Shown: in pieces, positions 43,138 through 50,828 of the stretch
How the letters are laid out: every line of letters begins with the position of its first letter
How positions within the stretch are numbered: position 1 is the stretch's first letter
Source of the DNA: Chryseobacterium nepalense
GTDB lineage: Bacteria; Bacteroidota; Bacteroidia; Flavobacteriales; Weeksellaceae
Direction: 5' to 3'
NCBI RefSeq assembly: GCF_023195755.1
Contig: NZ_CP096203.1
Span: 1,054,001 to 1,118,000, forward strand
DNA: 64,000 nucleotides
Position numbers and translations under genes: made by a program
Notes under the pieces: model-generated
Told to the model about the DNA's origin: nothing
The model's database searches: none
The model's input: the letters and a program-made list of their open reading frames with translations, nothing else

Positions 43138-43250
43138 AACGCAAAGGTTCGCAAAGATTTCTTTATTACTAAATGCTTTTAATTTCGCAAGGGCTGAACT
43201 ACGTTCGTAAACCTTCAGTTTATACTCAGCAAAAAAAGTCAAAGCTTTTC
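43138..43250. repeat. Dispersed relative of the tandem repeats
   Basis: GAACGCAAAGGTTCGCAAAG, then TTCGCAAGGGCTGAACTACG and ACTCAGCAAA show the same order of words as the units of the 35.5- and 45.5-kb arrays. Single degenerate copy between the SDR gene and the VOC gene. Confidence 0.6.
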
Positions 43251-43292
43251 AATTATGACAAATTACGGACAATCATAACATTTAAATTGATT

Positions 43293-44159
43293 CTAAGAAT
43301 GATAAGCTTTTTCCAGATCTTCTATAATGATTTTCTGCATTCTCATCATCGCCTGCACTACTTTCTGGGCTTTTGCAGGATCCGGATCACTCATCAGTTC
43401 TATTAATTTTTTAGGAACAATCTGCCAGCTGAATCCGAACTTATCTTTTAGCCATCCGCACATGCTTTCCTTTCCTCCGTCTGAGGTCAGGCTTTTCCAA
43501 TATTGATCGGTCTGCTCCTGATCTTCTGTCATCACCACCATTGAAATTGCTTCGTTAAAATCAAACTGATGATTATAAGAGCTGTCCATACAGAAAAAGC
43601 TATAACCATCAATTACAAAATGCGCATGCTGAATATTTTCTCCCGGTTCTGCAATTGGGTGTCCCTCGCTTCCTTCTCCGTATTTCAAAATACTGCCGAT
43701 CTTAGAATCGGGAAATGTTGAAGTATACAATTCCATAGCCTGCATTGCTTTGCCATTGTTTTCATGCATAAACATCAGAGTAGGAATTATTTTTTGTGAT
43801 TCCTGTTTATTTCCGAGGAATATTTGCCAGGTAACATCATATTGATCTTTCAGCCATCCGTATTTTTTGCTCCATGAATAGGAATCCAGTGGCATTAAGG
43901 CCATCCCGCCTTCCATCAGCTGATCCCAGTACTGTTGCACTTCATCTTCCGTTTCACAGATAACCATAAAAGAAACCGACGCATTTTTTTTGAACTGAGG
44001 ACCGCCATTGAGAAGCATTATTTTCTGGCCGAAAAGTGCAATGTTCATCACCACCGGTGTATCTGCGGTAATTTTTCCGCCGAATATTTTACAGTAAAAT
44101 TCGGCAGATTCTTTAGCGTTTTCATCGTACCAGAGGCACGGAAAGATATTGTTGTTCAT
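43293..44159 (-). CDS. Two-domain VOC/PhnB-like protein
   Basis: 288 residues forming two VOC halves: residues about 1-125 (FPCLWYDENAKESAEFYCKIFGGK ... YGWLKDQYDVTWQIFLGN) and 130-265 (PTLMFMHENNGKAMQAMELYTSTFPDSK ... CGWLKDKFGFSWQIVPKK). Both halves hold the PhnB-type 'FYxxxFG' and 'GWLKDxxxxxWQI' marks. The C-terminal AKAQKVVQAMMRMQKIIIEDLEKAY is a helix typical of this subgroup. Such proteins were formerly called 3-demethylubiquinone methyltransferase-like; actual activity is unknown. The gene lies between a repeat and another repeat copy. Confidence 0.88.
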   Translation of the reverse strand: MNNNIFPCLWYDENAKESAEFYCKIFGGKITADTPVVMNIALFGQKIMLLNGGPQFKKNASVSFMVICETEDEVQQYWDQLMEGGMALMPLDSYSWSKKYGWLKDQYDVTWQIFLGNKQESQKIIPTLMFMHENNGKAMQAMELYTSTFPDSKIGSILKYGEGSEGHPIAEPGENIQHAHFVIDGYSFFCMDSSYNHQFDFNEAISMVVMTEDQEQTDQYWKSLTSDGGKESMCGWLKDKFGFSWQIVPKKLIELMSDPDPAKAQKVVQAMMRMQKIIIEDLEKAYHS

Positions 44160-44209
44160 TGTTTTAATTTAATATTGAAATAATAAGCTTAATCGTTCTG
44201 TATTATTTT

Positions 44210-44252
44210 AACGCAAAGGCGCAAGGGTATTTCATTCAGCAAAGGATAGTGG
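44210..44252. repeat. Short relative of the dispersed repeat
   Basis: TAACGCAAAGGCGCAAGGGT followed by ATTCAGCAAAGGATAG: the opening and closing words of the 156-bp repeat unit with the middle missing. Confidence 0.5.
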
Positions 44253-44316
44253 TTTAATTTTTTTCAGGTATTGTATTAAATATTCCTGAATTTATTTAAT
44301 TATTATTTACCGGATG

Positions 44317-44580
44317 CTAGGCGTCACTATTTTTAAAATACATATTATTTTCCGTCATGTAGATTTTCAGTTTTTCCAGAGCATTTTTACCGAAACCATG
44401 CATTTGCAGGATTTCCTTCTCGGAATATTCCGAAAGTTTTTCAAGGGAATCTATTTTTTCTTTTCCTAAAGCTCTTCTTGCCGGCATGGGAATAATTCCC
44501 TGCAGGAAATCGCTTGTTACAGTATGGCTCACGGCGCAAATTGAGTTCAGGCACTTTGCCATTATTACCAAATTGATCAT
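44317..44580 (-). CDS. Stand-alone RNA-polymerase-alpha-CTD-like helix-hairpin-helix protein
   Basis: 87 residues; the C-terminal two thirds (MPARRALGKEKIDSLEKLSEYSEKEILQMHGFGKNALEKLKIYM: parts IDSLEKLSEYSEKEIL and HGFGKNALEKLK) have the double HhH pattern of the alpha C-terminal domain, which binds DNA or regulators. The N-terminus (MINLVIMAKCLNSICAVSHT) is probably untranslated or a poor start; a start at the downstream Met (about 44487) is also likely. Small alpha-CTD-like proteins occur in Bacteroidetes, of unknown function. It is 18 bases downstream of an SRPBCC gene. Confidence 0.7.
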   Translation of the reverse strand: MINLVIMAKCLNSICAVSHTVTSDFLQGIIPMPARRALGKEKIDSLEKLSEYSEKEILQMHGFGKNALEKLKIYMTENNMYFKNSDA

Positions 44581-44598
44581 GACCGAAAAAGGTATTAC

Positions 44599-45012
44599 TT
44601 AATGATTTTCAACATATTTATGAAAGTTATTAAGAATCGCGTACCAGCCGTCCCGCTGCATTTCAACAGGATTTTGCTTTTCAGGATCGAATATCTCAGT
44701 AACTTTTGTCGTGTTTTCATCAATTTTATCGAAAATCACTTTTACTTTTCTTTGATCTTCCATGTGATAAGTGATTCTTTTCTCAGGAATAATTTCGTCA
44801 TAAATTCCGACAAGATCAAACCCGAAACTTCCGTCCTTTGCCTGCATTCTTGTTGTAAATCGTCCTCCTTCTTTTAAGTCTACTTTAGCAGAAGGACACT
44901 CCCATGTATCGCTGGCAAAATTCCATTGGGTAATGTGTTCAGGGCTGTTGAAATACGTCCATACTTTCTCAACGGGCTCCAGAATCGTAATCTCAATTTT
45001 TATTGGTTCCAT
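44599..45012 (-). CDS. SRPBCC/AHSA1-family protein, third copy
   Basis: 137 residues from the ATG at 45012, MEPIKIEITILEPVEKVWTYFNSPEHITQW (split: EPVEKVWTYFNSPEHI, TQWNFASDTW). A longer frame with a TTG start at 45060 exists but the added part has no similarity to the fold. PSAKVDLKEGGRFTTRMQAKDG and ITYHMEDQRKVKVIF are the usual beta strands; the C-terminal helix ends HKYVENH. The third SRPBCC gene in the cluster, more distant from the other two and closer to SRPBCC proteins that pair with VOC genes. It lies 60 bases after such a VOC gene. Confidence 0.9.
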   Translation of the reverse strand: MEPIKIEITILEPVEKVWTYFNSPEHITQWNFASDTWECPSAKVDLKEGGRFTTRMQAKDGSFGFDLVGIYDEIIPEKRITYHMEDQRKVKVIFDKIDENTTKVTEIFDPEKQNPVEMQRDGWYAILNNFHKYVENH

Positions 45013-45072
45013 ATCAATATCTATTTTGGTGTTTTGAAATAATTGCTCTTCACTTTTCAATACTAAGGTACA

Positions 45073-45504
45073 CTATTTTATATATTCTTCATTATAATTG
45101 ATCATCCAATGGATACCATATTTATCCTGGAAACTTCCGAAATAATCGCCCCAAAACTGGTCTTCAAGAGGCATTTCAATATTGCCGCCCTCAGAAAGTC
45201 CTTTAAAAAGTCTTTCCGCCTCTTCTCTGGAATCGGGGAAAATAGAGACATAGTTATTATTTCCTACCTTGAGGGTCTGCCCAAAACTCGGAACGATATC
45301 AGAAGCCATCAAAAGATCGTTACCGATAGGAAGCGCAATATGCATTACCCTTTTTTTTTCTTCTACCGAAAGGTTTTCGGTTCCGGGTGCATTTCCCATT
45401 CTGTAAATTTCTCCGAGAAATTCTCCTCCGAAAACGGATTTGTAAAAGTTGAAAGCTTCTTCCGCTTTCCCGTCAAAGTTTAAATAAGAATTTAATTTAG
45501 CCAT
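45073..45504 (-). CDS. VOC-family protein (PhnB/glyoxalase-like)
   Basis: 143 residues, MAKLNSYLNFDGKAEEAFNFYKSVFGGEFLGEI, with the PhnB-type 'AEEAFNFYKSVFGGEF' and the ending YFGSFQDKYGIHWMINYNEEYI. HW within the last strand and His in VMHIALPIGNDLL may be metal ligands. VOC proteins include glyoxalases, dioxygenases and antibiotic-binding proteins; here no substrate is evident. Followed by an SRPBCC gene, as in many Bacteroidetes and Actinobacteria pairs. Directly upstream lies the 156-bp tandem array. Confidence 0.9.
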   Translation of the reverse strand: MAKLNSYLNFDGKAEEAFNFYKSVFGGEFLGEIYRMGNAPGTENLSVEEKKRVMHIALPIGNDLLMASDIVPSFGQTLKVGNNNYVSIFPDSREEAERLFKGLSEGGNIEMPLEDQFWGDYFGSFQDKYGIHWMINYNEEYIK

Positions 45505-45519
45505 GATTTTTATTTTAAT

Positions 45520-46225
45520 GTTTATTTTTTTAACGCAAGGACCGCAAAGATTTTTTTACTACTATACTTTTTTAAGTTCGCAAGGGCGTTCTACTCAGCA
45601 AAAGCATAAGAGTTACATGAACAATCGTTTCTAAGAATTTAATTGGCCTTGATTTTAGTATTTTTTTATTTAATGTTTATTTTTTTAACGCAAGGACCGC
45701 AAAGATTTTTTTACTACTATACTTTTTTAAGTTCGCAAGGGCGTTTTACTCAGCAAAAGCATAAGAGTTACATGAACAATCGTTTCTAAGAATTTAATTG
45801 GCCTTGATTTTAGTATTTTTTTATTTAATGTTTATTTTTTTTAACGCAAGGACCGCAAAGATTTTTTTACTACTATACTTTTTTAAGTTCGCAAGGGCGT
45901 TCTACTCAGCAAAAGCATAAGAGTTACATGAACAATCGTTTCTAAGAATTTAATTGGCCTTGATTTTAGTATTTTTTTATTTAATGTTTATTTTTTTTAA
46001 CGCAAGGACCGCAAAGATTTTTTTACTACTATACTTTTTTAAGTTCGCAAGGGCGTTCTACTCAGCAAAAGCATAAGAGTTACATGAACAATCGTTTCTA
46101 AGAATTTAATTGGTCTTGATTTAAGTATTTTTAATTAATGTTTAATTTAATGCTAAGACCACGAAGATTTTAATTACTAACTGTTGTTAAGTTCGCAAGA
46201 GCGTTCTACTCAGCAAAGAGAGTTA
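45520..46225. repeat. Tandem array of ~156-bp repeats (four full copies plus one degenerate)
   Basis: AACGCAAGGACCGCAAAG begins at 45532, 45687, 45843 and 45999 (spacing 155-156), with a decayed fifth copy from about 46141. Each unit contains CGCAAAGATTTTTTTACTAC, AAGTTCGCAAGGGCGTTCTA, CTCAGCAAAAGCATAAGAG and TTAATTGGCCTTGATTTTAG. The core words (CGCAAAGATTTTTTTA, TTCGCAA(A/G)GGCGTTC, ACTCAGCAAA) are the same as in the 210-bp array at 35.5 kb, so both derive from one element family. No ORF. Confidence 0.85.
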
Positions 46226-46256
46226 GATTTAAATGAGCTATTGATTTTGAAAAACT

Positions 46257-47033
46257 TTAATTATTTAAAAACTTTTCTGCCTCGCTAACAGTAAAATCAA
46301 TAAGCCTGTCGTCAGTATTGCCATTAAAATCAGCCATCATGTAGGAACCGTGGGTTGCAGGAAGAATCAAGAGTTTTGAATCTTCGACAAGCCGCCACAT
46401 TTCCACCGTATGTTCCGGTTTCATTACATCTTTATCCCCGGAAATAAATAATACGGGAGAAGATATGCCTTTCAAAATTTCTTCACTCCAGTCTTCGAAA
46501 GTCTGCATCCTTTTGCTGTCTTTATCGAACATGTTTTCCAAGGCAGAAAAGTCCGGATTCAGGCTCAAAAAATTAATTTTAAGCGGTTCGGGCATTGAAT
46601 CGAGAGTAGCATTGTTTATGCTTTCGAAGAAACCGTCCAGCATTCCGTTTTTTTTGTAGAATGCCGATGCAACGATCAGTTTTTCCACCATTTCAGGATA
46701 CCGATGAGCAACCTGCATTACCGTATTTCCGCCATTACTGAATCCCCAGAATGAAGCTTTTTCTATGTTGATACTTTTCAGAAGTGCAGCAACATCATGC
46801 GCATCCTGTTCAAAAGTTTCCGCAATATCACGATGACCGGACCTTCCGTGATTCTGAAGATCGATGCCGATAAGCTGAAACTTATTTTCAAGCCTTGTAA
46901 TAACTTCTTTATAATCAAACAGAATGGAACCTCCGCCGCCATGAATCAACACCAAAGGTTTTCCGGAACCGTAGATTTCGTAATACATCTTAATTCCGTT
47001 AACTTCCTGATACCCTTTTTCAGCTGGAGTCAT
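46257..47033 (-). CDS. Alpha/beta-fold hydrolase
   Basis: 258 residues with the oxyanion loop HGGGGSILFDYKEV, nucleophile elbow FWGFSNGGNTVMQVA (Ser99), ISGDKDVMKPEHTV (Asp region) and LPATHGSYMMAD (catalytic His). MKMYYEIYGSGKPLVLIHGG is the classic start of small epoxide-hydrolase/esterase-type enzymes. No signal peptide. It overlaps or nearly touches the downstream DinB-family gene (2 bases apart), so both form one operon. Substrate not readable. Confidence 0.92.
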   Translation of the reverse strand: MTPAEKGYQEVNGIKMYYEIYGSGKPLVLIHGGGGSILFDYKEVITRLENKFQLIGIDLQNHGRSGHRDIAETFEQDAHDVAALLKSINIEKASFWGFSNGGNTVMQVAHRYPEMVEKLIVASAFYKKNGMLDGFFESINNATLDSMPEPLKINFLSLNPDFSALENMFDKDSKRMQTFEDWSEEILKGISSPVLFISGDKDVMKPEHTVEMWRLVEDSKLLILPATHGSYMMADFNGNTDDRLIDFTVSEAEKFLNN

Positions 47034-47035
47034 TT

Positions 47036-47560
47036 TTAATATTTTAAATCTTTATCGAATTCATATTTTAAGCCTTCATAACCGAGAATTCTCCGCATCA
47101 GTCCGATTTGCCCGCACAGATAATCTTCCCGACCGATGCACATTCCTATGAAATTCAGAATCGTTTCCGGAAAAAATTCGATATTCATTCCCATGGGAAA
47201 GGCTTTGTCCAATTCTTCGTCTGAAGCTTCCAGTAATTTCTGATACACCAGAGGCGATATTTTGTGAAAAGCATCCTTTAACTGCTCCAAAGAAGGGTAG
47301 GCAAAACTTTCATTTAAACTTTTCCCCTGAAAAAAAAGATCTTTAAATTCAAATTCTTCCTGAATTCCGAGCACCGATCCTAAAGCATACCTCATATCCA
47401 AAAAGTTTCCGGCCATCCAGATGATATGATTGGTTTTGCCTTCTACTCTTTTCAGAGCGTCCTGCTCGGAAATTCCGTCCAGCACCATCAGGAAATTCTG
47501 ACTGTGACCACGGAATGCAGGAATAATAATTTCTAATTTTTTTGATGTTGGCGTGTCCAT
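47036..47560 (-). CDS. DinB-family protein
   Basis: 174 residues of a four-helix DinB/YfiT-type fold: LDGISEQDALKRVEGKTNHIIWMAGNFLDMRYALG (NHIIWMAGNF holds the first metal His), and a C-terminal helix YLCGQIGLMRRILGYEGLKYE (HxGQI-like, here CGQIGLMRR). Known DinB-type proteins use three His to bind a metal for thiol transfer or DNA-damage roles. The His set here is incomplete in the part I can read, so activity is unsure. It is the upstream member of the two-gene unit with the alpha/beta hydrolase. Confidence 0.85.
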   Translation of the reverse strand: MDTPTSKKLEIIIPAFRGHSQNFLMVLDGISEQDALKRVEGKTNHIIWMAGNFLDMRYALGSVLGIQEEFEFKDLFFQGKSLNESFAYPSLEQLKDAFHKISPLVYQKLLEASDEELDKAFPMGMNIEFFPETILNFIGMCIGREDYLCGQIGLMRRILGYEGLKYEFDKDLKY

Positions 47561-47584
47561 AATGTTATGTTTCTGATGTATTAA

Positions 47585-47989
47585 TTATGATGGGATCTGA
47601 GAAGGATCTGCAAAAATGACATTCCATCCATGACCATTGATGTCCCAGAAAGAATTTTGATACATCCAGCCATGATCCTGCGGCTCTTCATGCTGTGTTG
47701 CTCCGTTGGCGACAGCCGCATTCACAACCTGGTCTACTTCTTCACGGCTGTCTAATCCGATGGCAACCAATACCTGGGTCGTATCACCTTTCGGAACAGG
47801 TCTTTCTGAAAAGGTTTCGAAAAATTCTTCCGTTAAGAACATGATGGAAATCGTATCATTCATCATGATACAGACTGCTCTTTCATCGGAAATCTGCTCG
47901 TTAACGGAGAAACCCAGATTCGTCCAGAATTCTTTTGTTTCCCGAATATCTTTTACGGGAAGATTGACAAAGATCTGATTGATTTTCAT
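47585..47989 (-). CDS. VOC-family protein (glyoxalase/dioxygenase-like)
   Basis: 134 residues, MKINQIFVNLPVKDIRETKEFWTNLGFSVNEQI, then a second beta half ending DPSQIPS. The visible VOC marks are 'FVNLPVKDIRETKEFW' and 'GWMYQNSFWDINGHGWNVIF', which is the DPxGNxW-like closing strand with His. Often annotated as extradiol dioxygenase/glyoxalase; no ligand shown. It is 24 bases upstream of DinB and probably starts the VOC-DinB-hydrolase operon. Confidence 0.9.
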   Translation of the reverse strand: MKINQIFVNLPVKDIRETKEFWTNLGFSVNEQISDERAVCIMMNDTISIMFLTEEFFETFSERPVPKGDTTQVLVAIGLDSREEVDQVVNAAVANGATQHEEPQDHGWMYQNSFWDINGHGWNVIFADPSQIPS

Positions 47990-48066
47990 AGTGTGATTTT
48001 ATTTTGTTTAACCTGTAACCAAAATTATCAACTTGCCGTGAAAATCAACTTGTCATAAGGCAAGAT

Positions 48067-48657
48067 TTATATTTTCCTGGGATGTGAAACCAATTCTTTG
48101 CGGATTCGGCTTAAAGAAGTATCTGTAACGCCGAGATAAGACGCGATCTGCTTGAGTGGCGCAAATTGAATGACGTAAGGCTTCTGCTCCAGAAGATTAA
48201 GGTAGCGTCTGGTGGCAGACAGGGTAAACATTTCCACGGAACGCTGCTTGCAAATGAACAATTGCTGCGACATCCATGCCCTTCCCCACTCCCTGAGATT
48301 CGGGATTTTATGAAAAAGCTCCTGAAAAGTTTCAAAATCGAACTTCCAGCATTCGCAGTCGGTAATGCAGACGATGTTTTCCTGCGTAGGAATTCTCTGG
48401 AAAAGTGATGAAACCTCAATAATAATTTCGTTTTCAACAAAAAAATTAGTCGTAACATCGTTACCGTTGAAGTCTGTAACAAATGATCTTGCGAGGCCTT
48501 TTTCCACGATATAATATTCATTGGCTGTTTTGCCTTCTTCCAGGATAAAATCTCCTTTATGGAAGGTAATTTTCTCATGGGCATTGAATATTTCCAGAAG
48601 TTCTTCCGGTAAGAAAAACGGGAAATCATAGCATATTTCGAGGGCCTTATTGATCAT
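48067..48657 (-). CDS. Crp/Fnr-family transcriptional regulator
   Basis: 196 residues: an N-terminal cyclic-nucleotide-type beta barrel (about 25-120; KGDFILEEGKTANEYYIVEKGLAR with the jelly-roll Gly-Glu pattern) and a C-terminal HTH (PLKQIASYLGVTDTSLSRIRKEL). No cysteine cluster of Fnr iron-sulfur type and no Arg-Ser cAMP pair is evident, so the ligand is unknown. It stands upstream of and on the same strand as the VOC-DinB-hydrolase operon, and divergent from the AraC gene; either may be its target. Confidence 0.92.
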   Translation of the reverse strand: MINKALEICYDFPFFLPEELLEIFNAHEKITFHKGDFILEEGKTANEYYIVEKGLARSFVTDFNGNDVTTNFFVENEIIIEVSSLFQRIPTQENIVCITDCECWKFDFETFQELFHKIPNLREWGRAWMSQQLFICKQRSVEMFTLSATRRYLNLLEQKPYVIQFAPLKQIASYLGVTDTSLSRIRKELVSHPRKI

Positions 48658-48818
48658 CAGGTAACTGTTTTTTGTGGTTTAAAAATAGAATTTTTGCGGG
48701 AACTGATGAAGATAAATTTTTAGATTTTGAAAAATGAGTATTTAAAGAATTTCATTAGATTTCAATTATGATAAATATCTGACGTTCAACGATTCAAAAT
48801 AATTAATAATTTAGCAGT
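48658..48818. promoter_or_regulatory. Divergent Crp/AraC regulator promoter region
   Basis: A 161-base AT-rich spacer between the divergent regulator genes. No perfect TAnnTTTG was found. It must hold both promoters and any operators, which cannot be pinned down by eye. Confidence 0.35.
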
Positions 48819-49733
48819 ATGAAACAAACTTTCAGATTTAATTCGATTTCAGATTTTCATGCGTTTTGTAATCTTCCGAATCCGGAACATCCGCTGATCA
48901 GCCTTATTGATTACAGCAAAGTACAGTATCCGGTAAACGATACGGAGCTGAAATGGATCCAGAATTTCTACTCGGTAGGCCTGAAACGTAACGTGAATGC
49001 AAAATTCAATTACGGACAGCAGGAATACGATTTTGATTCCGGTGTGCTGTGTTTTGTTTCGCCGCTTCAGTTCCTGAGCCTGGAAATGAAACCTGATGTG
49101 GTAGCGGAACCGACGGGCTATTTATTGCTCATTCACCCTGATTTCCTTTGGGGAACTTCCCTGATCAAAAAAATCAAATCATACGAATTTTTCAGCTACC
49201 AGATCAATGAAGCACTTTTTCTATCAGATAAGGAAGAGAAAATCATCGTTGATCTTTTCAGGAATATTGAAAAAGAATACCAGAACAATACCGATAAATT
49301 TACCCAGGAGCTGATTGTCGCACAACTCGAATTGTTCATGATCTACGCCGAACGTTTTTATGAACGCCAGTTTTTTACCAGAAAAAAATCAAGCCATGAA
49401 TTGCTGGAAAAATTTGAAGAAACGCTTTCGCAGTATTTCAGCAGCGGAAATCTTCTGGAAAAAGGGATTCCTTCGGTAAAATCCATCGCGGAACAACTGA
49501 GTATTTCCCCGAACTACCTGAGCAGCCTGTTGCGGATTCACACGCAGCAAAACACGCAACAGCACATCCAGAATAAGCTGATCGACCATGCTAAAGAGCG
49601 TTTGAGCACAACCAATTTGTCCGTCAGTGAAATTGCTTATGAGCTTGGTTTTGAGCATCCGCAGTCTTTCAGTAAATTGTTTAAGCAGAAGGTGAAGCAG
49701 TCGCCGGGGGAGTTTAGGAGGGCGTTTTATTAG
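48819..49733 (+). CDS. AraC-family transcriptional regulator
   Basis: 304 residues; the C-terminal HTH pair is clear: VKSIAEQLSISPNYLSSLLRIHT and LIDHAKERLSTTNLSVSEIAYELGFEHPQSFSKLFKQKV (split as EIAYELGFEHPQSFS). The N-terminal half (to about 190) has no signal peptide and is a cupin-like sensor in most relatives. Such regulators often control a neighbouring oxidoreductase or transporter; the divergent Crp/Fnr gene is the nearest partner. Confidence 0.93.
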   Translation: MKQTFRFNSISDFHAFCNLPNPEHPLISLIDYSKVQYPVNDTELKWIQNFYSVGLKRNVNAKFNYGQQEYDFDSGVLCFVSPLQFLSLEMKPDVVAEPTGYLLLIHPDFLWGTSLIKKIKSYEFFSYQINEALFLSDKEEKIIVDLFRNIEKEYQNNTDKFTQELIVAQLELFMIYAERFYERQFFTRKKSSHELLEKFEETLSQYFSSGNLLEKGIPSVKSIAEQLSISPNYLSSLLRIHTQQNTQQHIQNKLIDHAKERLSTTNLSVSEIAYELGFEHPQSFSKLFKQKVKQSPGEFRRAFY

Positions 49734-49805
49734 CGAATAAAATTATAACTTTCTTTTTTACTCTATTTAGAAATAGTTATCTTGTTATTATTTAACTAAT
49801 ATATC

Positions 49806-50534
49806 ATGAAAATAAAACTAAAATTGGTGATTTTGGGAAATGTTCCAATTGAATTTAAAACTAAAACCTTGATAAAATGGAAATCTGAATTATTTGATGT
49901 AGAAAAGACAATTGATAAATATTCAATAAATTATAATTCAGATAGCAAAGACTGGGAATACTCTGATCAAAATATTGAAAATCAATTACCTGATAATTTT
50001 AATGGTGATATTTTATTTGCTATCACAAATGTTCCTTTACAGGATAATTATTATTCAAGAAGATTGTCTAATAATAGAATTTGTATAACATTTTGCGATA
50101 TGGCGAAACTTCTTAAAAATGAAAATATTCCAATAGAAAATTTAATTTTAAGATTGTTGTATGCTTACAGTTTTGCATATTTAAGTCACAATAAAAATTT
50201 ACCAACAAGTATTGAATTTAGGTCTTTTACACACGACGAGACTAAAGGTTGTTTATTTGATATGAACGGTATAAAGGAAGAAGTAATTTTTTCAACTAAC
50301 AATCCTATCATTTGTAATTCTTGTATAGAAAAATTAAAAGTCTCCAAGGTACCAGAGAATCTAATTCAAAAATCTCAAAATGAAATAAAGAAAATTAATA
50401 AAATCTTGTATTATAGAATTTTTGATTTTATTAAGCAATATCCTCTTTTATCTTTATTGCTTTCTGCAATTTTTGCAATAGCTCTAGGTATAATAGGATC
50501 TTTAATTGCATCGTTCATCTGGGAAAAATTATAA
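49806..50534 (+). CDS. Accessory protein with zinc-type HDETxGC segment and C-terminal membrane helix
   Basis: 242 residues, soluble to about 215, then a membrane helix (YPLLSLLLSAIFAIALGIIGSLIASF). A segment THDETKGCLFDMNGIKEEV (about 145-163) followed by IICNSCIEKL (CxxC, about 172-181) looks like a metal-binding site; similar HDETxGCxxD...C..C segments occur in accessory proteins (from memory). No signal peptide, so the helix anchors it with the body in the cytoplasm. Codon use is AT-rich and alien to the neighbours. It is followed at once by a broken antitoxin-like gene. Function unknown; defence or TA-linked role is inference. Confidence 0.6.
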   Translation: MKIKLKLVILGNVPIEFKTKTLIKWKSELFDVEKTIDKYSINYNSDSKDWEYSDQNIENQLPDNFNGDILFAITNVPLQDNYYSRRLSNNRICITFCDMAKLLKNENIPIENLILRLLYAYSFAYLSHNKNLPTSIEFRSFTHDETKGCLFDMNGIKEEVIFSTNNPIICNSCIEKLKVSKVPENLIQKSQNEIKKINKILYYRIFDFIKQYPLLSLLLSAIFAIALGIIGSLIASFIWEKL

Positions 50535-50539
50535 CATTT

Positions 50540-50777
50540 ATGGATATTTAAACAAGAATTAAACTTAATCACTTATCTCGCTCAACTCCAAGATGAAAGT
50601 TTCTTTGAGAAAATTGAAGAATATATTTTATCTAAACTGGAAAAGGAAGATCATTCTGAATTTGTTCCTTTTACTGTTGAAATTTTCATCAGTCGTATCG
50701 AAAGATCAGAAGATGACTTTAAAAAGGGAAAATTTAAATGCCAGACAGATTTAGAAAATCAATCAAAAAATTGGTAA
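50540..50777 (+). pseudogene. Frameshifted antitoxin-like gene
   Basis: The ATG at 50540 runs into TAA after three codons. In another frame, open from the preceding stop, the sequence reads KQELNLITYLAQLQDESFFE and continues ...SRIERSEDDFKKGKFKCQTDLENQSKNW to TAA 50775-50777. One missing base near 50549 would restore MDI-x-KQELNLI. The pattern 'YLxxLxDExxxxKI ... RxExSExDFKxGxF' is that of small Bacteroidetes antitoxins placed before RelE-type toxins (from memory). No toxin gene follows; the gldG terminator is next. Confidence 0.55.
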
Positions 50778-50795
50778 AAATAACTTGTTAAAATA

Positions 50796-50826
50796 AAAAA
50801 AGAGAAGTCCAAAACTTCTCTTTTTT
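50796..50826. terminator. Bidirectional terminator between accessory insert and gldG
   Basis: AAAAAGAGAAGT / ACTTCTCTTTTTT stem with loop CCAAA. T runs on both strands; serves gldG (minus) and the accessory genes (plus). Confidence 0.85.
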
Positions 50827-50828
50827 AT

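Noticed and set aside
45520..46225. CRISPR array
   Set aside because: Units are 155-156 bp with no short repeat/unique spacer alternation, and no cas genes are near.
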